From the NCBI GenBank assembly GCA_020746105.1, contig CM036619.1:6602561-6666560 (forward strand): a stretch of DNA of 64,000 bases. Direction: 5' to 3'. This stretch comes from Trogon surrucura. Taxonomy: Eukaryota > Chordata > Aves > Trogoniformes > Trogonidae. This document shows positions 1 to 11,677 of the stretch, in pieces. Positions within the stretch are counted from its first letter, which is position 1. The number at the start of each line of letters is the position of its first letter. The notes beneath the pieces are model-generated. The model ran no database searches. It was given only the letters and a program-made list of their open reading frames with translations, and was not told the origin of the DNA. The translations under genes and the position numbers were made by a program.

Positions 1-2053
1 GCAAACTATTAGCTGATAAGTGGAAAATTTGACTCTGTAAACATTTGACCTGGAACTTCATTAGCCAAAATTAGTGAATATTAAAACTGATAAATGCCCC
101 GCGATCCATCAGAGTCTCTATGCACAGTTTATTTATCATCATATATAATATTTTTTATGAAGAGTATAATTAGACCGTTTTATTGTAGAATGAGTGGATA
201 GTCTCCCCACACACATAGCTTATTGTTTCAAGTCATATATACTTGACCTAATTTTTTAATTTTTTTTCATTCTCCTCTGGCTGATAGTAGTAAAAAGTAG
301 GTCAGGTTAAATGCAATTGCTCTGCCTGACATTTTTACTGATACAGAGCAGTTACAGGCTTTCACATTTCTGAGTCCCTTGTTGCTGTTGGTATCCAATT
401 GCTCCTACTATGGCCTTTTTCTAAAATCTCTTTAAAATAACTGGACATTTATGTTTTTATTTTTTGAACACTTTCTTAAAATTTTTTTGAGCGGTTATCT
501 CAGAATAAGATTTTTTCGTACATCAAGTCTCATGTGCGATTCTATGACTATTCCATGAGACATTTTCATCAATAACTTCATTTTTCATGATTTTCCTTAC
601 TGAAGGAGTAACACCACTTCACTTTTTATAAAGTATCTCACTAAGAAATGGATTTCTTACCTAGGAACTCATGTGAGAAAGGGGAATACAGGTGGAAATA
701 ATGAATAGAAGCAGATCCCAAACCCAAGAAAGTGAATTCCCTTGTTCCCCTGTTCTCAGGGGGACCTCACTGCTGCAGCCCATGAAGGCTTTTATACAGT
801 CTTCAGGGAGTTTTCTTTTAGAGGGAGCACTGTAGCTGAGTCACATAGTTAAACAAGCGCTTCTACCACATCCTTCTGAGTAAATATAAATTGCATGTGA
901 GGCACTGTTTGACAGGTCACAGCTTCCACAGACTGAGCCCTAGGAAACAGGACTGTTACATAAAGTGCTCCAACCTGGTCTGAGAGCGGGCAAATAGCCA
1001 GACTGCAATCCATCATAGCAAGACATAAGTCTCACCATTGCTGGGTCAAAGATTCAGCTGTTTGTCAGACAACACTATAAATCATTTTACTCAAGGGTTC
1101 TTTTAACGCATTGGAGCTGGATGCTAAGTCGAGCCTGGGAAACAGGGAAACACAACTGCTTCACAGCAGGATTTAGGCACCCAGCTGTCACAGGCTCCCC
1201 GATAACAGTAGACATATATGATCGTTGTGACCAGAGAGTATTAATTTAACTCAGTGCTAGTTCCAGGCAAGAGTGTAGGTAGCAGCTTCTTCGTTGTTGT
1301 GGTACATGTGAAAGTTTCATTTCTGCATCACAGTCAGAATCCAACATAAGCGCATTGCTGCTCTGCAAAAAAAACATTTCAGAGTGATCTCTCCCAACCA
1401 TGTGTATAGCTTTGCTAGCAAAATTTTGATCCCTGATATTGTACCAAACAGATGCAAAAAAAAAATTCTAGTGCCGGCTATGTGTCTTGCTGTTTATCTT
1501 GCTTTATTTTGAGTTTGTGATGATTATACGAAACACTTTCCCTTTAACATCTGCTGCCTGCCTGTAAATGATGAACTAGGTTCCAGACACAATTTCTGCA
1601 GGTAACCAGCTGTGATACCCTGCAGTGATTCATAATACTAAAGTGTTTATGGAGATTTTTGAATTTACATGTTTATGAAGTTTACAGTGTGACATAAGAG
1701 GAAATAATTTAATTGATGTTGTTTATTTTACTGCAGTCGTGGCTCTGTAGTGCTCAGTACAGTAAATTAAGTTAGTGTGTACATCGCACTATATGGTTGC
1801 AAACCTCTACTCAACAGGACATATTTTGTGGAGAGAGACATGTGTGAGATAAAGAACAAAAGTGAAAATTTTGTACTCTGAAAGCCATTCACTATATCTG
1901 TAATGTAATTTAGTCTAAGAATTTAAATCATTCAAAGATAAAAACCCAATCCATCAGGGAATGGTTGTCTTTCATTTTTACAGAATTAAGTATGATTCTG
2001 GAAGTCAAGTATTGACTGCAAAAGTGTTTCACTGCACGAGAGAAAGAAAAGAA
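1..2053. other. AT-rich non-coding stretch, nothing recognised
   Basis: Only short open frames occur here, none with recognisable protein similarity or plausible exon structure. There are short A/T runs and no CR1 similarity until about 2054. Confidence 0.6.
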
Positions 2054-2229
2054 ACAGGTTACCCAGAGAGGTGGTGGAGGCCTGATCCCTGGAGACATTC
2101 AAGGTCAGGCTTGATGGGGCTCTGAACAAGCTGTTCTGGATAAAGATGTCCCTGCTCAATGTGGAGAGGTCGGACTAGATGACCTCTAAAGGTCCTTTCC
2201 AACCCACCTCATTCTATGATTCTATGATT
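2054..2229 (+). mobile_element. CR1 LINE 3'-terminal fragment
   Basis: The segment shows the characteristic end of CR1 ORF2 and its 3'UTR: an acceptable match to the 'gaggtggtggag...gacattcaag' block, then the 'ggactagatgacctctaaaggtcctt' type motif (seen in part), ending in two ATTCTATG-like repeats. The 5' end is truncated, as is usual for CR1. It is diverged and non-coding. Confidence 0.85.
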
Positions 2230-2244
2230 CACTAGAAAATATCC

Positions 2245-2810
2245 CAAAGCAAGGGCAGGTCCTGTTTAACAAACCTGATCTTCTTCTGTGACAGGGTGAC
2301 CCGCTTCTTGGATGAAGGAAAGGCTGTGAATGTTGTCTATCTTGACTTTAGTAAGGCATTTGACACTGTTACCCACAGCATTCTCCTAGAGAAATTGCCT
2401 GCTCTTGGCTTGGATGAGCATACACCTTGTTGGGTAAAAACACGGTTAGATGGCCGAGTCCAAAGAGTCGTAGTCAATGGAGTTAAATCCAGTTGGCAGC
2501 TGGTCATGAGTGGTGTCCCCCAGGGCTCAGTACTGGGCCCAGTCCTGTTTAATATTTTCCTCAGTGCTAGAGGGGACAGAGTGCACCCTTAGTAAGGTTG
2601 CAGACGACACCAAGCTGGGTGGAAGTGTCGAACTGCTGGAGGGTAGGGAGGCTACAGAGGGATCTGAACAGGCTGGATCACTGGGCCAAGTCCAGTCACA
2701 TGAGTTTCAATAAGGACAAATGCTGAGTCCTGCACTTTGGCTACAAAAACCCCGAGCAATGCTACAGGCTTAGAGATGAGTCGCTGGAGAGCTGCCAACT
2801 GGCATTTAAT
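2245..2810 (+). mobile_element. CR1 LINE internal fragment (reverse transcriptase region)
   Basis: Translation in the plus direction gives RT motifs: [11 protein letters not shown] near 2338-2370 and [17 protein letters not shown] near 2508-2560. A second frame then gives VADDTKLGG near 2600, so the copy carries at least one frameshift. It lies directly downstream of a CR1 3' end of the same orientation but has itself lost its 3' terminus. It is therefore a separate insertion that was later truncated, or part of a rearranged element. It is an old, non-functional copy. Confidence 0.85.
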
Positions 2811-3612
2811 AGAAAATTAGATCCCTGCTATTGAATTCCACAGGATGACTCAAACATTCTACAGAAAACAAACTTTTTCTTCATTAAAGTAGAGTAATTT
2901 CTAGAGAACCTCATTGATTAAGTCACAATTAAGTTCAAAAGTACTTTCTCACCAGGGTACAGACAATTAAACAGGAGCCAGATTCTTCACTGTCTAGCAT
3001 CTTGTGTAGAGAGAATGACAAATGCTTATGATGTGAGATCATTGTACATGTATTTTCTATTATGCATTAATACAGACACCACAAAGTGCTCTCTCCTCGT
3101 TTTTCTCTCTTTTCTCAAAACTCTTCATTTTCAGACACTATAACAGCACCTCGCACATGATGTTCTGTAATCTCTTTATCAGTTCAGTTGTGCTTCACCG
3201 ATTTTTTTCAATAACTTATCGATGTCCTTTGTATACTGCAGGGACTGAAGTGCGCTGTCTACTTCATTCCTAGCCATACTAAAGATAGAAATGTGGGAGA
3301 CAATCCTTCACATCACACTCAAGTAGCTCCTATTAAGCCTTTTTGGTGGCTTGTTCAAAGAAAGCTACAAGGAACTGGTGCTTTCACTGTATTAGTCAGA
3401 ATAACAAAGCCCATGGCCATTAGTAATAAGTGAGAGACCTGCTGAAGTAAAATTATTCAGCTCTGAAGTAAAACTATTCAGTGCCAACTCTGGGCAAAGA
3501 ACAGCTTTTTTATTACATCACATACTCAGAAAAAAATAAAGGATTTGCAGGCATGTGCAATCTTTTTTTACTCATTTCAAATGTCTGAGCCCATACATTT
3601 TTGTTAATGATA
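2811..3612. other. non-coding, nothing recognised
   Basis: AT-rich sequence between two CR1 remnants. No open frame or repeat could be recognised. Confidence 0.5.
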
Positions 3613-3850
3613 CAGAATCACAAAATCAACGAGTTGAGTAGGCATTTCTGTAGATTGTCTTGTCCAACTCCCTGCTTAAAGCAGAGTATCTAAAGCAGGC
3701 TGCTCAGGTTTGTGTCCAGTTGTTAGATTTTTAATGTCTCCAAGGACAGAGACTCCACGGACTCGTTGGACAACCTGTTTCACCACTCTCAGAGTAAGGA
3801 TGTTTTTTCTTCTATTTACAGAGAGATCTGAACAGTGTATCTCTGTATTC
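3613..3850 (-). mobile_element. old CR1 LINE 3' end (minus strand)
   Basis: Read on the plus strand it begins with the reverse complement of the CR1 tail (AGAATCACAAAATCA). The reverse complement of the 'gttggac...ggagtctctgtcctt' block of the CR1 3' region follows. It is strongly diverged and the right limit is uncertain. Confidence 0.7.
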
Positions 3851-5120
3851 CTCCTGGATCACCTGGGCTGACTTCCACCTGGTGGGCACTGCCTCTTTAT
3901 ATTTGGGTTTAGTTAACTAAACGTAGTTTGGTCTAATACAAGGCAACAATTCAGCTTGCAGTGCTTGACTGACTTGTGTCCTGAGTGCACCATGACTACC
4001 ACTACGACTTCTGCAACGCTAATTGTACTACAAAGCAAAGACTGTTTAGTAGAAAGAAACTTAACTGAAGCAAAATGTATTTAGGTAATCCTAAACTGCC
4101 AAGCCTACATGGTAAATGTATCTTTGGCACAGCCACATAGAGTATGTATCTCGGTCTAGAAAATAATGGACAGTCAAAACATTAAAAATGCCGGTCTCTG
4201 GAAAAAATTTCCTCCTGCTTTTTGCACAGCAGTGTTACAGGTAAGAAATATGACTAAAAAAAATTTCAATAAAGAGGGGTATAGAGGTCTAAAACATATT
4301 GCAGGAATAACATCTCTTTTTTGTAGTAACAAAAAAAAAAGAGGAAAAGAAAAAGAACCTCCTGAAAAATATCAGATGCGTGCCGTAACATTTCATAAAT
4401 TTACATAATTACAAGAAATCTCTGAAATTTGTGGCACTGGTGACGAATCACCTTCAGGCTTAAAGGACAAAGATACGGAGGGCTGACAATGGCTGGACCT
4501 AGAGGCCTTTATTCCTCCTGCCATTTTGTATACCCAAAATTGATTCGGAACAGGAAATCCAACAACTGTGCAAAAAATAAACAAAAGACCAACAGAAAAA
4601 TGCCGCCTGAAAGGAACCAGATTATTTTTCATTGCACAGTACTCTGATACAAGACTAATGAATTTACAATGTAAGAAGAAGAAGATGGGAAGGAAGGGAT
4701 GCATGAATAGGTGTGTTTACAGCAAGACAGATAAACTGATTAGGTACAGAGAAAACAGAAGTTTGATAGAATTGCAAGTGAAAAAAAAATTCAGAGAGGG
4801 GATTTTCTGCTTTTTTTTTTTTTCCTTCCACCTTGGAAAAGTAGTTCTACAATTACACACTGAATGACCACATTTAATTTTGCAAGTTGCATCATTTCTA
4901 TCTTAATGCTTATTTTATTACATTTCATTTGCTGGAAAAGAAAGGCTGTTATTTTGGTAGGAGAGAGAATTGTGAACTACAAGAAATAATCTTCCTTGAG
5001 GCAAATATCATTTTCACACTGCCTGCCTGCAAATTTGGAAGAACTAGTGAAGTGCTGGCCAGCCATCTTACAGTGAAGAAAATGTTTTATTCAAAACAAT
5101 GATTATACATGTACACATGC
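3851..5120. other. non-coding, A/T-run rich, nothing recognised
   Basis: Several A8-A10 and T13 runs occur (for example near 4331 and 4811). Open frames around 4166-5102 overlap on both strands, are low-complexity and resemble no protein I know. I regard them as chance. Confidence 0.5.
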
Positions 5121-5202
5121 AAATATATATATATACATATATATAAATATGTATATGTAAATATATATATGTAAATATATGTGTGTGTGTGTGTGTGTGT
5201 GT
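5121..5202. repeat. compound (TA)n / (TG)n microsatellite
   Basis: Interrupted TA repeats with ATGTA interruptions run into an uninterrupted TG repeat of about 11 units near 5179-5202. Confidence 0.95.
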
Positions 5203-6818
5203 TCAGGTACACATGCATAGATGGAAGGAAGCGGAATACATAATTTAATCATTAATATTTCTATTCAGATTCAGTGTAAAGACAGTTAAATTAGTTCGAG
5301 AAAACACTCATATCTCCCTTTACCCCTCCAACTTCTTTATCCATGTTTACAAGCAAATTTCATAAAGAATTTTCTGATGGTAGGAAATAAGTGGCTGCTG
5401 CATTATCATGTGTTTTTGAACATGAAAAAAAAATACAGAAAAAAGAAAAACTCCTGCTGGAAAACCTTTACCTGTGGTATTTCTGGTCAGGTTCAGATTA
5501 GGAAGTTTCATCAGTGTTTAAAGAAAGGTTCAGTTTATGGTATTTAGTAACCTCCAGAAGCTTGGGTGAGTCAACTAAGCTTCAGATAAACATCTGACCT
5601 TTGCAAGGTTTATCCCAAGTGAAGGCAAGCTGTTGAAGAGCACCTATCACTAATTCTGCACTTGTTCCAAGTGAGACATTTTCCGTGATGTTAATAGGAG
5701 CTCTGTGCACTGAATGAGAGGAGATTATCCAACAGATATTCACACAAAAGAGAAGTTAACAGCATATGAATCAGAAGACACAGCAGTGCCAGAAAATTTG
5801 TTCTTGAGGTATATCAGGTAGTTTGCTTTTTAAAATAGCAATATTACCATATAAAACTAAATTGATTAAATTCCAAACTGAAAGTAACCTTTTGCTTTCG
5901 GCGTAATGTTCAGCTTCCAAGATGCTTCTGTGTACATGTGTCTGCAAGATCTAAAAGACTGAAGGAATTTTTGACCACTAAAAAAAATGTATGTGGTTTT
6001 TACAAGTTGTTCTGGCAAATTGAACTTATTAGAAATGCAGAAGTCAAAGCTATTTTTCCTCTTGATTTCAATTCACTCTTAGTGAGCCATAATAACACCA
6101 TCTTGGCAGTGTATTCCAGACTTCATGGTATTTAATTGGCCCGTTTCTTGTTTATATAAATGGATCCAAAATGGATTACTCACCAGCACGTTTAGAAAAA
6201 AACATGAAAACTGGCATGTTTGAAAGGCCCCTGACAACAAAATTGGCTGGATGCTCTGCCAGTCCCTCACCTTCCAACCCTGTGAGGCATCTAGTAGAAG
6301 AGTAAATACAGCCCTTCCTCTGGACTCCCTCGAAGCCCCATTACTTCTTGGTCTGTTCTCCTTTTTGGTTTGTGGAGCAGAGCTGGACAGTGAGAACAGA
6401 TCAAGGTGGAAAGCTGTAACAGTGGGGCTTGTACAAAGGGGAGTCTAAATAAAGCCCACCAGAGATTATTGTCATGAGTCGCAAGTGGGGGGACATCTCT
6501 GACCAGCCCAGCCAGCAATGATTACTCCTCTTCTTGCTCTTGGCCTTAGAAACTCATTGGGAATGTCTACAGCATCTTATATAGTGTGGACAGGAGCAGT
6601 TCACTGCAAGTTAGCAAACCAGGCTGTATTCTCTCAAAGCCAGGCTGCAGGAACTTGACAATGGCTTTCAGCAAAACTAATGGAGGGAGATAAACCATGA
6701 AAAGGGAGATCTCTCTAGAATTAATAATGCAGCTGCACCAATTTACAGCAGCTGAAGATCCAGCCTTTTGCCTATCTTCTTCCCTGATAAAGCTGTCTCT
6801 CCCTTTTTAAGAACAGAG

Positions 6819-6826
<8 letters not shown>
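5203..6826. other. non-coding stretch with a possible ancient repeat trace
   Basis: No supportable gene. Near 6729-6770 the string GCACCAATTTACAGCAGCTG, followed by AAGATCCAGCC, resembles a short motif that I believe recurs widely in bird and turtle DNA (a 'TTTACACCAGCTGAAGATCTGGCC'-type motif, recalled, not checked). Otherwise featureless. Confidence 0.4.

Positions 6827-6847
<21 letters not shown>
6827..6847. repeat. poly(T) run, 21 nt
   Basis: Uninterrupted T homopolymer. I see no gene remnant on the side that would mark a minus-strand processed pseudogene. Confidence 0.9.
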
Positions 6848-6849
<2 letters not shown>

Positions 6850-8000
6850 TTATCATTTCTATTTCTCCCTCAATGAGTTATTCATTCATTGGAATGCAGA
6901 CCTGACCTCAGCTGAAAATTCATTGAATGTGGGCCCTGCACAGCAGTGCTTATCTCCAGAATCCCAGCTAAAAACCCCTGACCTGTGTATTTTCATTGTC
7001 CTTCCCAGAACTCTATTATATTCATGGTATTTTTGACAAAACACAGTGAAAGAACAATGCTGGAGATGTGAATACATTTCCTTTCTCCCTTGAGCAAAAC
7101 AAAACCTAGTCTGCCTCAGGCCTCCCTCAATGAAAAATAAAAAAAAAAGGTAATGCATTAAACATAAGACATATCCCAAAATTACAATAGGATATTTAAT
7201 CCACAAGGTTTGGACATGTAATTGTTGATATTTTGGTTTTCATTATGGAATGTTTTGTGCTTAGGGTACTCCAAGAAATGAACATCTGGTATTAATAATT
7301 TTTCAGCATAAAAAGCTCAACAAAATTACAACCTATTGTAGTTGGCAGATGGGTTGCAAAAAATGAAGGGAAAAAAATCCACAAGACACCAGCTAGATTA
7401 ATCCACCACATTATAGATCCAGATTTAATTCAAACAATGTATAATGCATTGACTTCTAACAATAGGTGGCTATTGTGAGCAGTCTTTTCATATTTAGACA
7501 TATTCAGTAATAATTATTCATGTAAACAACATTTTTGTTTCGAATTAATCACGGAATTGTTTTGACTGGTGTGTTGGTTCCAGCTTTGATGGCAGATAGT
7601 ACATGCGTATTGTGGGAGGAGGGATCTCAGAAAAGTAGAAACAAACTCCCAGCTCCAGAAAGCTCTTGGCATTGGGTTGCTACAGTCTGCTTCAGAAGTA
7701 GTAGGTAAGAGACTGAACAATAAGTGATTTCCTCCTTCCAGCTGACTCTGGCTGTGAAGAATCGTGGAGGGTGATTGTGTGGGATGACATTTGCCACCAT
7801 TAAGCAAAGCTTTCAGTACAAAACTGGCTGGAGTTGAAAGCAACTGAATGAAGGGGAAATTGCCATTGACTATACTGCCACATTTATCATTAGAAAAAAA
7901 GGAGATCAGGTTGACTGGACACATCAGTTGTCAGTTCTGCTACATCATTAACTTATGGCTTCCTGTGCTTTATAAAGACTTGAGTGCCTTAGTTTGAAAT
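6848..8000. other. non-coding, nothing recognised
   Basis: Minus-strand open frames at 6886-7206 and 7514-7924 were inspected. They have no recognisable domain and no splice-supported structure. Confidence 0.5.
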
Positions 8001-8086
8001 TTCTTTTTTTCGTCTCTTATTTTTATTTTTCTTTTATTTTTTTCTTTTTCCTCTCCTTTTTTTTTTTTCTTCTCTTTTCTATTTCT
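8001..8086. repeat. T-rich polypyrimidine tract
   Basis: About 85 nt are almost all T and C, with a few A and one G. The short lysine-rich open frame on the other strand is the translation of this tract. Confidence 0.85.
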
Positions 8087-9850
8087 TACAAAGATGGCTA
8101 CATTTACTTTTCTTTTCTCATTTACAACCTTGTTTATGTGGAGTGACTCCAGGAAATGAAAAAAGCTTCTCATGGAGATTCATATTACAGTCAAAGACAA
8201 AATTCTTACTGAAAAGTTTTCACCCTGAACTAAACTTAGAACTGTTCTGACTCTATAGGATAGAGTTAGATGGTTTGCAGCAGCTACCTGCCCCACAGGG
8301 ACTGAGTTATTTATGAAAGAATATTTTTTACATTCATAGGGGGACAAAACATGTACAGATTTCTTTCACATTCTTTTCCTTTATATTCATCAAAATAAAA
8401 GAACATGTCCCTTACTAGGTCAAAAAGAAATCCAGTGTGAAAGGAGTAGACCATCATAAAATCTGAAGAGGAAGAAACTTTAATAAAAGAAAAGGTAAAC
8501 AGATAAGAAATTGGGCAGATGAAGTTTATTGGGAAGCTTCTTGCTAGGGCAGTTTTTCACTTCATGTGACCACTTAGGTATAAAAGTCTTTGTAGTCCAA
8601 TATCCTGTTGTCACCTGATTGCTAGTGAACGTTTGTGGAATCAAAGACAGAGCAAATGTAATGTGAACCTCAATACACCCTTCAAATCATAAAGAGATCA
8701 GGTATTGCTGAAAAAAATGGTTACACTAGATAATCTTATTTAGATGTTGCAAGTGGACGGTCTTCTGTAGATTTGCTAATTTTGTTATAACTTGTTTCTG
8801 TGTTTGGCCTCCGTAACATTTTGCAGCAGTGAGCTGCCCAATGTAATTATATGCTATGTCAAATACTATCTTCTCTGGTTTACTCACGTTGTCTAATAAA
8901 TATCCACAGTGACCTTAATTTTTTAGTTATGATAGTAAATAATTTTTGCTTTTTTTTTGGTCTTATTTGTTCCACTCATTATTTTATATGCTTCTATTCC
9001 ATTTTAGATTTAGAAATACAACATCCTAACACTGCAGCTGTAATTACTGGGATTAAACTGGGGAAATGGGAACAATGATGTCAGGGAATGTGAGGTCTCA
9101 TGTTAGATGTGGTTAAAGTAACTATAAAAACCAGCAAACTGTTCATGGACTGAGTTCTGTTATTGCGTTGGCTGAAAATCTCTTGCCTAAGTCAATGACT
9201 CAAAATGGAGTTGAAACAATTCAGAACTGTAAGAGCCATTTCAATATGAAAATTCAGAGCCAGGAGAACACAGAGGCACTGTCTTGCAACTTCTGTAGCC
9301 TCTTGAAGCGTTTGCTTCCTTCAATGCCTGCACATGATAGATCCAAAAAGCGAAGGATTAAGCTCAAATTGTCAATCCTGATCTCCTAAACTGGTTATTA
9401 CCAATGTACTCCTGAGTTTTGTTGTAGTTTATGCCACCAAGGATCCTTCTAGGTAATACCTGGGCATGTTTTAACAGGACATTTCCCATCAGGAGGTATG
9501 GAAAACTTAAGATCATGTTAATATGCCTCTGTTCTATGTAGTCCTCCAAATTAGCTCAGCAGGCTTTCATCCTCAGTTTCGTACGTAGTGACGCTGTACG
9601 CTGGAGTGTGCAACATTAGCTTTTTGTTAGAAAAACATCACTGTGCTGGTCTTCAACACAACGTCATCTGGGGTTACGGGGGTAAAGGCACAGGCGCAAA
9701 TAGCAGTAAGAATTTCTCAAGGCCAAAAAGATCCCTCATGGAAATAATCAATAGCCCCTGGCCAACTTGTACATGGTATCAACACTCAGTTCATGAAAAT
9801 TGGGTGCTGGATATTGTTCTAATTGCAAGTATCAATGCAGCCATACAGAC
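8087..9850. other. non-coding, nothing recognised
   Basis: AT-rich DNA up to the CR1 nest. No open frame of note and no repeat recognised. Confidence 0.5.
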
Positions 9851-11288
9851 AGAATCACAGAATCACAGAATGTTAGAGGTTGGAAGGGACCTCAAAGATC
9901 ATCTAGTCCAACCCCCCTGCCAGAGCAGGACCACCTACAGTAGAGCGCACAGAAACATGTCCAGGCAGGTTTTGAATATCTCCAAAGAATGAGATTCCAC
10001 AACCTCCCTGGGCAGCTGGTTCCAGTGTTCTGTCATCCTGACAGTAAAAAAGTTTTTCCTCATATTTTTATGGAACCTCCTGTGTTCCAACTTCCACCCA
10101 TTGCCCCTTGTCCTGTCAGTGGATGCCGCTGAAAAGAGCCTGGCTCCATCCTCCTGACATTCCCCCTTGACATATTTATAAACATTAATGAGGTCACCCC
10201 TCAGCCTCCTCTTCTCCAAGCTAAAGAGACCCAGCTCCTGCAGCCTTTCCTCAGAAGGGAGATGTTCCACTCCCTTCATCATCTTTGTGGCTCTGCGCTG
10301 GACTCTCTCAAGCAGCTCCCTGTCCTTCTTGAACTGAGGGACCCAGAACTGGGCACAATATTCCAGATGCGGCCTCACCAGGGCAGAATAGAGGGGCAGG
10401 AGGACCTCTCTTGACCTACCTGCTCCTCCCCTTCTAATACACCCCAGGATGCCATTGGTCTTCTTGGCCACGAGGGCACATTGCTGGTTCATGGTCATCC
10501 TGCTGTCCACTAGAACCCCCGGTCCCTTTCCCCCACGCTGCTCTCCAGCAGGGCAGTCCCCAACCTATACTGGCACATGGGGTTATTCTTTCCCAAGTGC
10601 AAAACTCTACACTTGCCCTTGTTGAACTTCATAAGATTTCTCCCCGCCCAGCCCTCCAGCCTGTCCAGGTCTCTCTGAATGGCTGCACAGCCTTCTGGTG
10701 TTTCAACCACTCCTCCCAATTTCGTATCATCAGCAAACTTGCTGACAACATTCTCTAATCCCTTGTCCAGATCATTGATGAATATAATAAACAGCACCGG
10801 CCCAAGCACTGACCCTTGAGGGACCCCACTAGACACAGGCATGCAGCCAGACTCTGCCCCATTGACCACAACTCTCTGGCTTCTTCCCTTGAACCAGTTG
10901 GCGACCCACCTCACTACTTGGTTATCCAGACCACACCTCAGTTTACCTATGAGGATAGCGTGGGAGACGGTGTCAAAGGCCTTGCTGATATCCAGATAGA
11001 ACATATCCACTGCATGGCCACCATCCATCCACCTGGTTATGTCTTCATGAAAGGCTCTCAGGTTGGTCAAACATGACTTCCCCTTGGCAAAGCCATGCTG
11101 ACTGCTCCTAATAACCTTCTTATCCTTGATATGCCTAGAGACAGCACCAAGGATAAGATGTTCCATCACCTTTCCAGGGATGGAGGTGAGGCTGACCGGT
11201 CTGTATTTATCCAGGTCATCCTTCCTTCCCTTCTTATAGACTGGAGTGACATTCGCTCTCCTCCAATCTTTAGGTACCTCACCTGTTC
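9851..11288 (-). mobile_element. old CR1 LINE, 3' part (interrupted by the full-length CR1)
   Basis: The left end is the reverse-complemented CR1 tail (AGAATCACAGAATCACAGAATG). The sequence then runs backwards through the ORF2 C-terminus and RT domain to about the codons for 'GEVPxDW'. It stops abruptly at 11288, exactly where the plus-strand CR1 begins. The next codons of the same element reappear, in the same orientation, from 15719. I therefore read 9851-11288 and 15719-17900 as the two halves of one element. Confidence 0.93.
9935..11285 (-). pseudogene. CR1 ORF2 C-terminal half (RT domain), frameshifted
   Basis: Reverse transcriptase coding remnant of the older element. Reading from about 11169 towards 10510 it shows [16 protein letters not shown], the catalytic-region [27 protein letters not shown] and [10 protein letters not shown] (the FADD motif of LINE RTs). 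The frame ends at 10510. A second frame then continues from VDSRMTM to the C-terminus (ending ...DMFLCALL), so a single frameshift separates the two parts near 10510. The catalytic-site region is otherwise well kept, so the element is only moderately old. Upstream codons up to 11285 are in another frame. It is not expected to make a functional protein. Confidence 0.9.
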
Positions 11289-11677
11289 ATTTTTGCTGTC
11301 GAGACCAGCTTCAGAGCAGGTAAGACTGCACTGGGGAAGGAATCTAAGCAAAAAAAAAGGCTGACAAAAAGCTTTTGGGGGGCTTTTTTTAAGCCGGCTA
11401 CAGCAACCACACCTGAGGCCGCACCCGCAGCTCCAGGGCGGACACCAGAGATAGCGTGGGCGGAGCCACCCTCAGCGGCGAGGCGATTTTAAACACGGTG
11501 ATCAGCTGTTAACTCTGCCCTCAGGGTATAAGAAGCCTTGGGGAGGGCAGGGACTAGTCCCTGTTCACTGAACAGAAGACCTAGAAGGGTAAGTCTTTGT
11601 TAAAAGGCAAGTACTTAAAAGGCCTGTAAACTATTCTGTGCATAGCTTTCTAAGAGTCTTTTATTGTAGAGCCAACT
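11289..11677 (+). promoter_or_regulatory. 5'UTR / probable internal promoter region of the full-length CR1
   Basis: The segment between the insertion junction and ORF1 is GC- and CpG-rich around 11390-11480, unlike the AT-rich surroundings. A TATA-like GTATAAGAAG occurs at 11526-11535. A strong donor-like AAGGGTAAGT (GT at 11589) and an acceptor-like TTTTATTGTAG (ending 11669) lie just upstream of ORF1. CR1 subfamilies are known to differ mainly in their 5'UTR. Promoter function here is inferred from position and composition only. Confidence 0.7.

Noticed and set aside
7970-8173. Lysine/glutamate-rich minus-strand frame
   Set aside because: It is the translation of a T-rich tract read on the other strand.
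10816-11076. Plus-strand open frame inside the CR1 nest
   Set aside because: It is the antisense shadow of the older CR1's RT coding region. Several other plus-strand frames at 15827-17408, and minus-strand frames at 14049-15626, have the same explanation.
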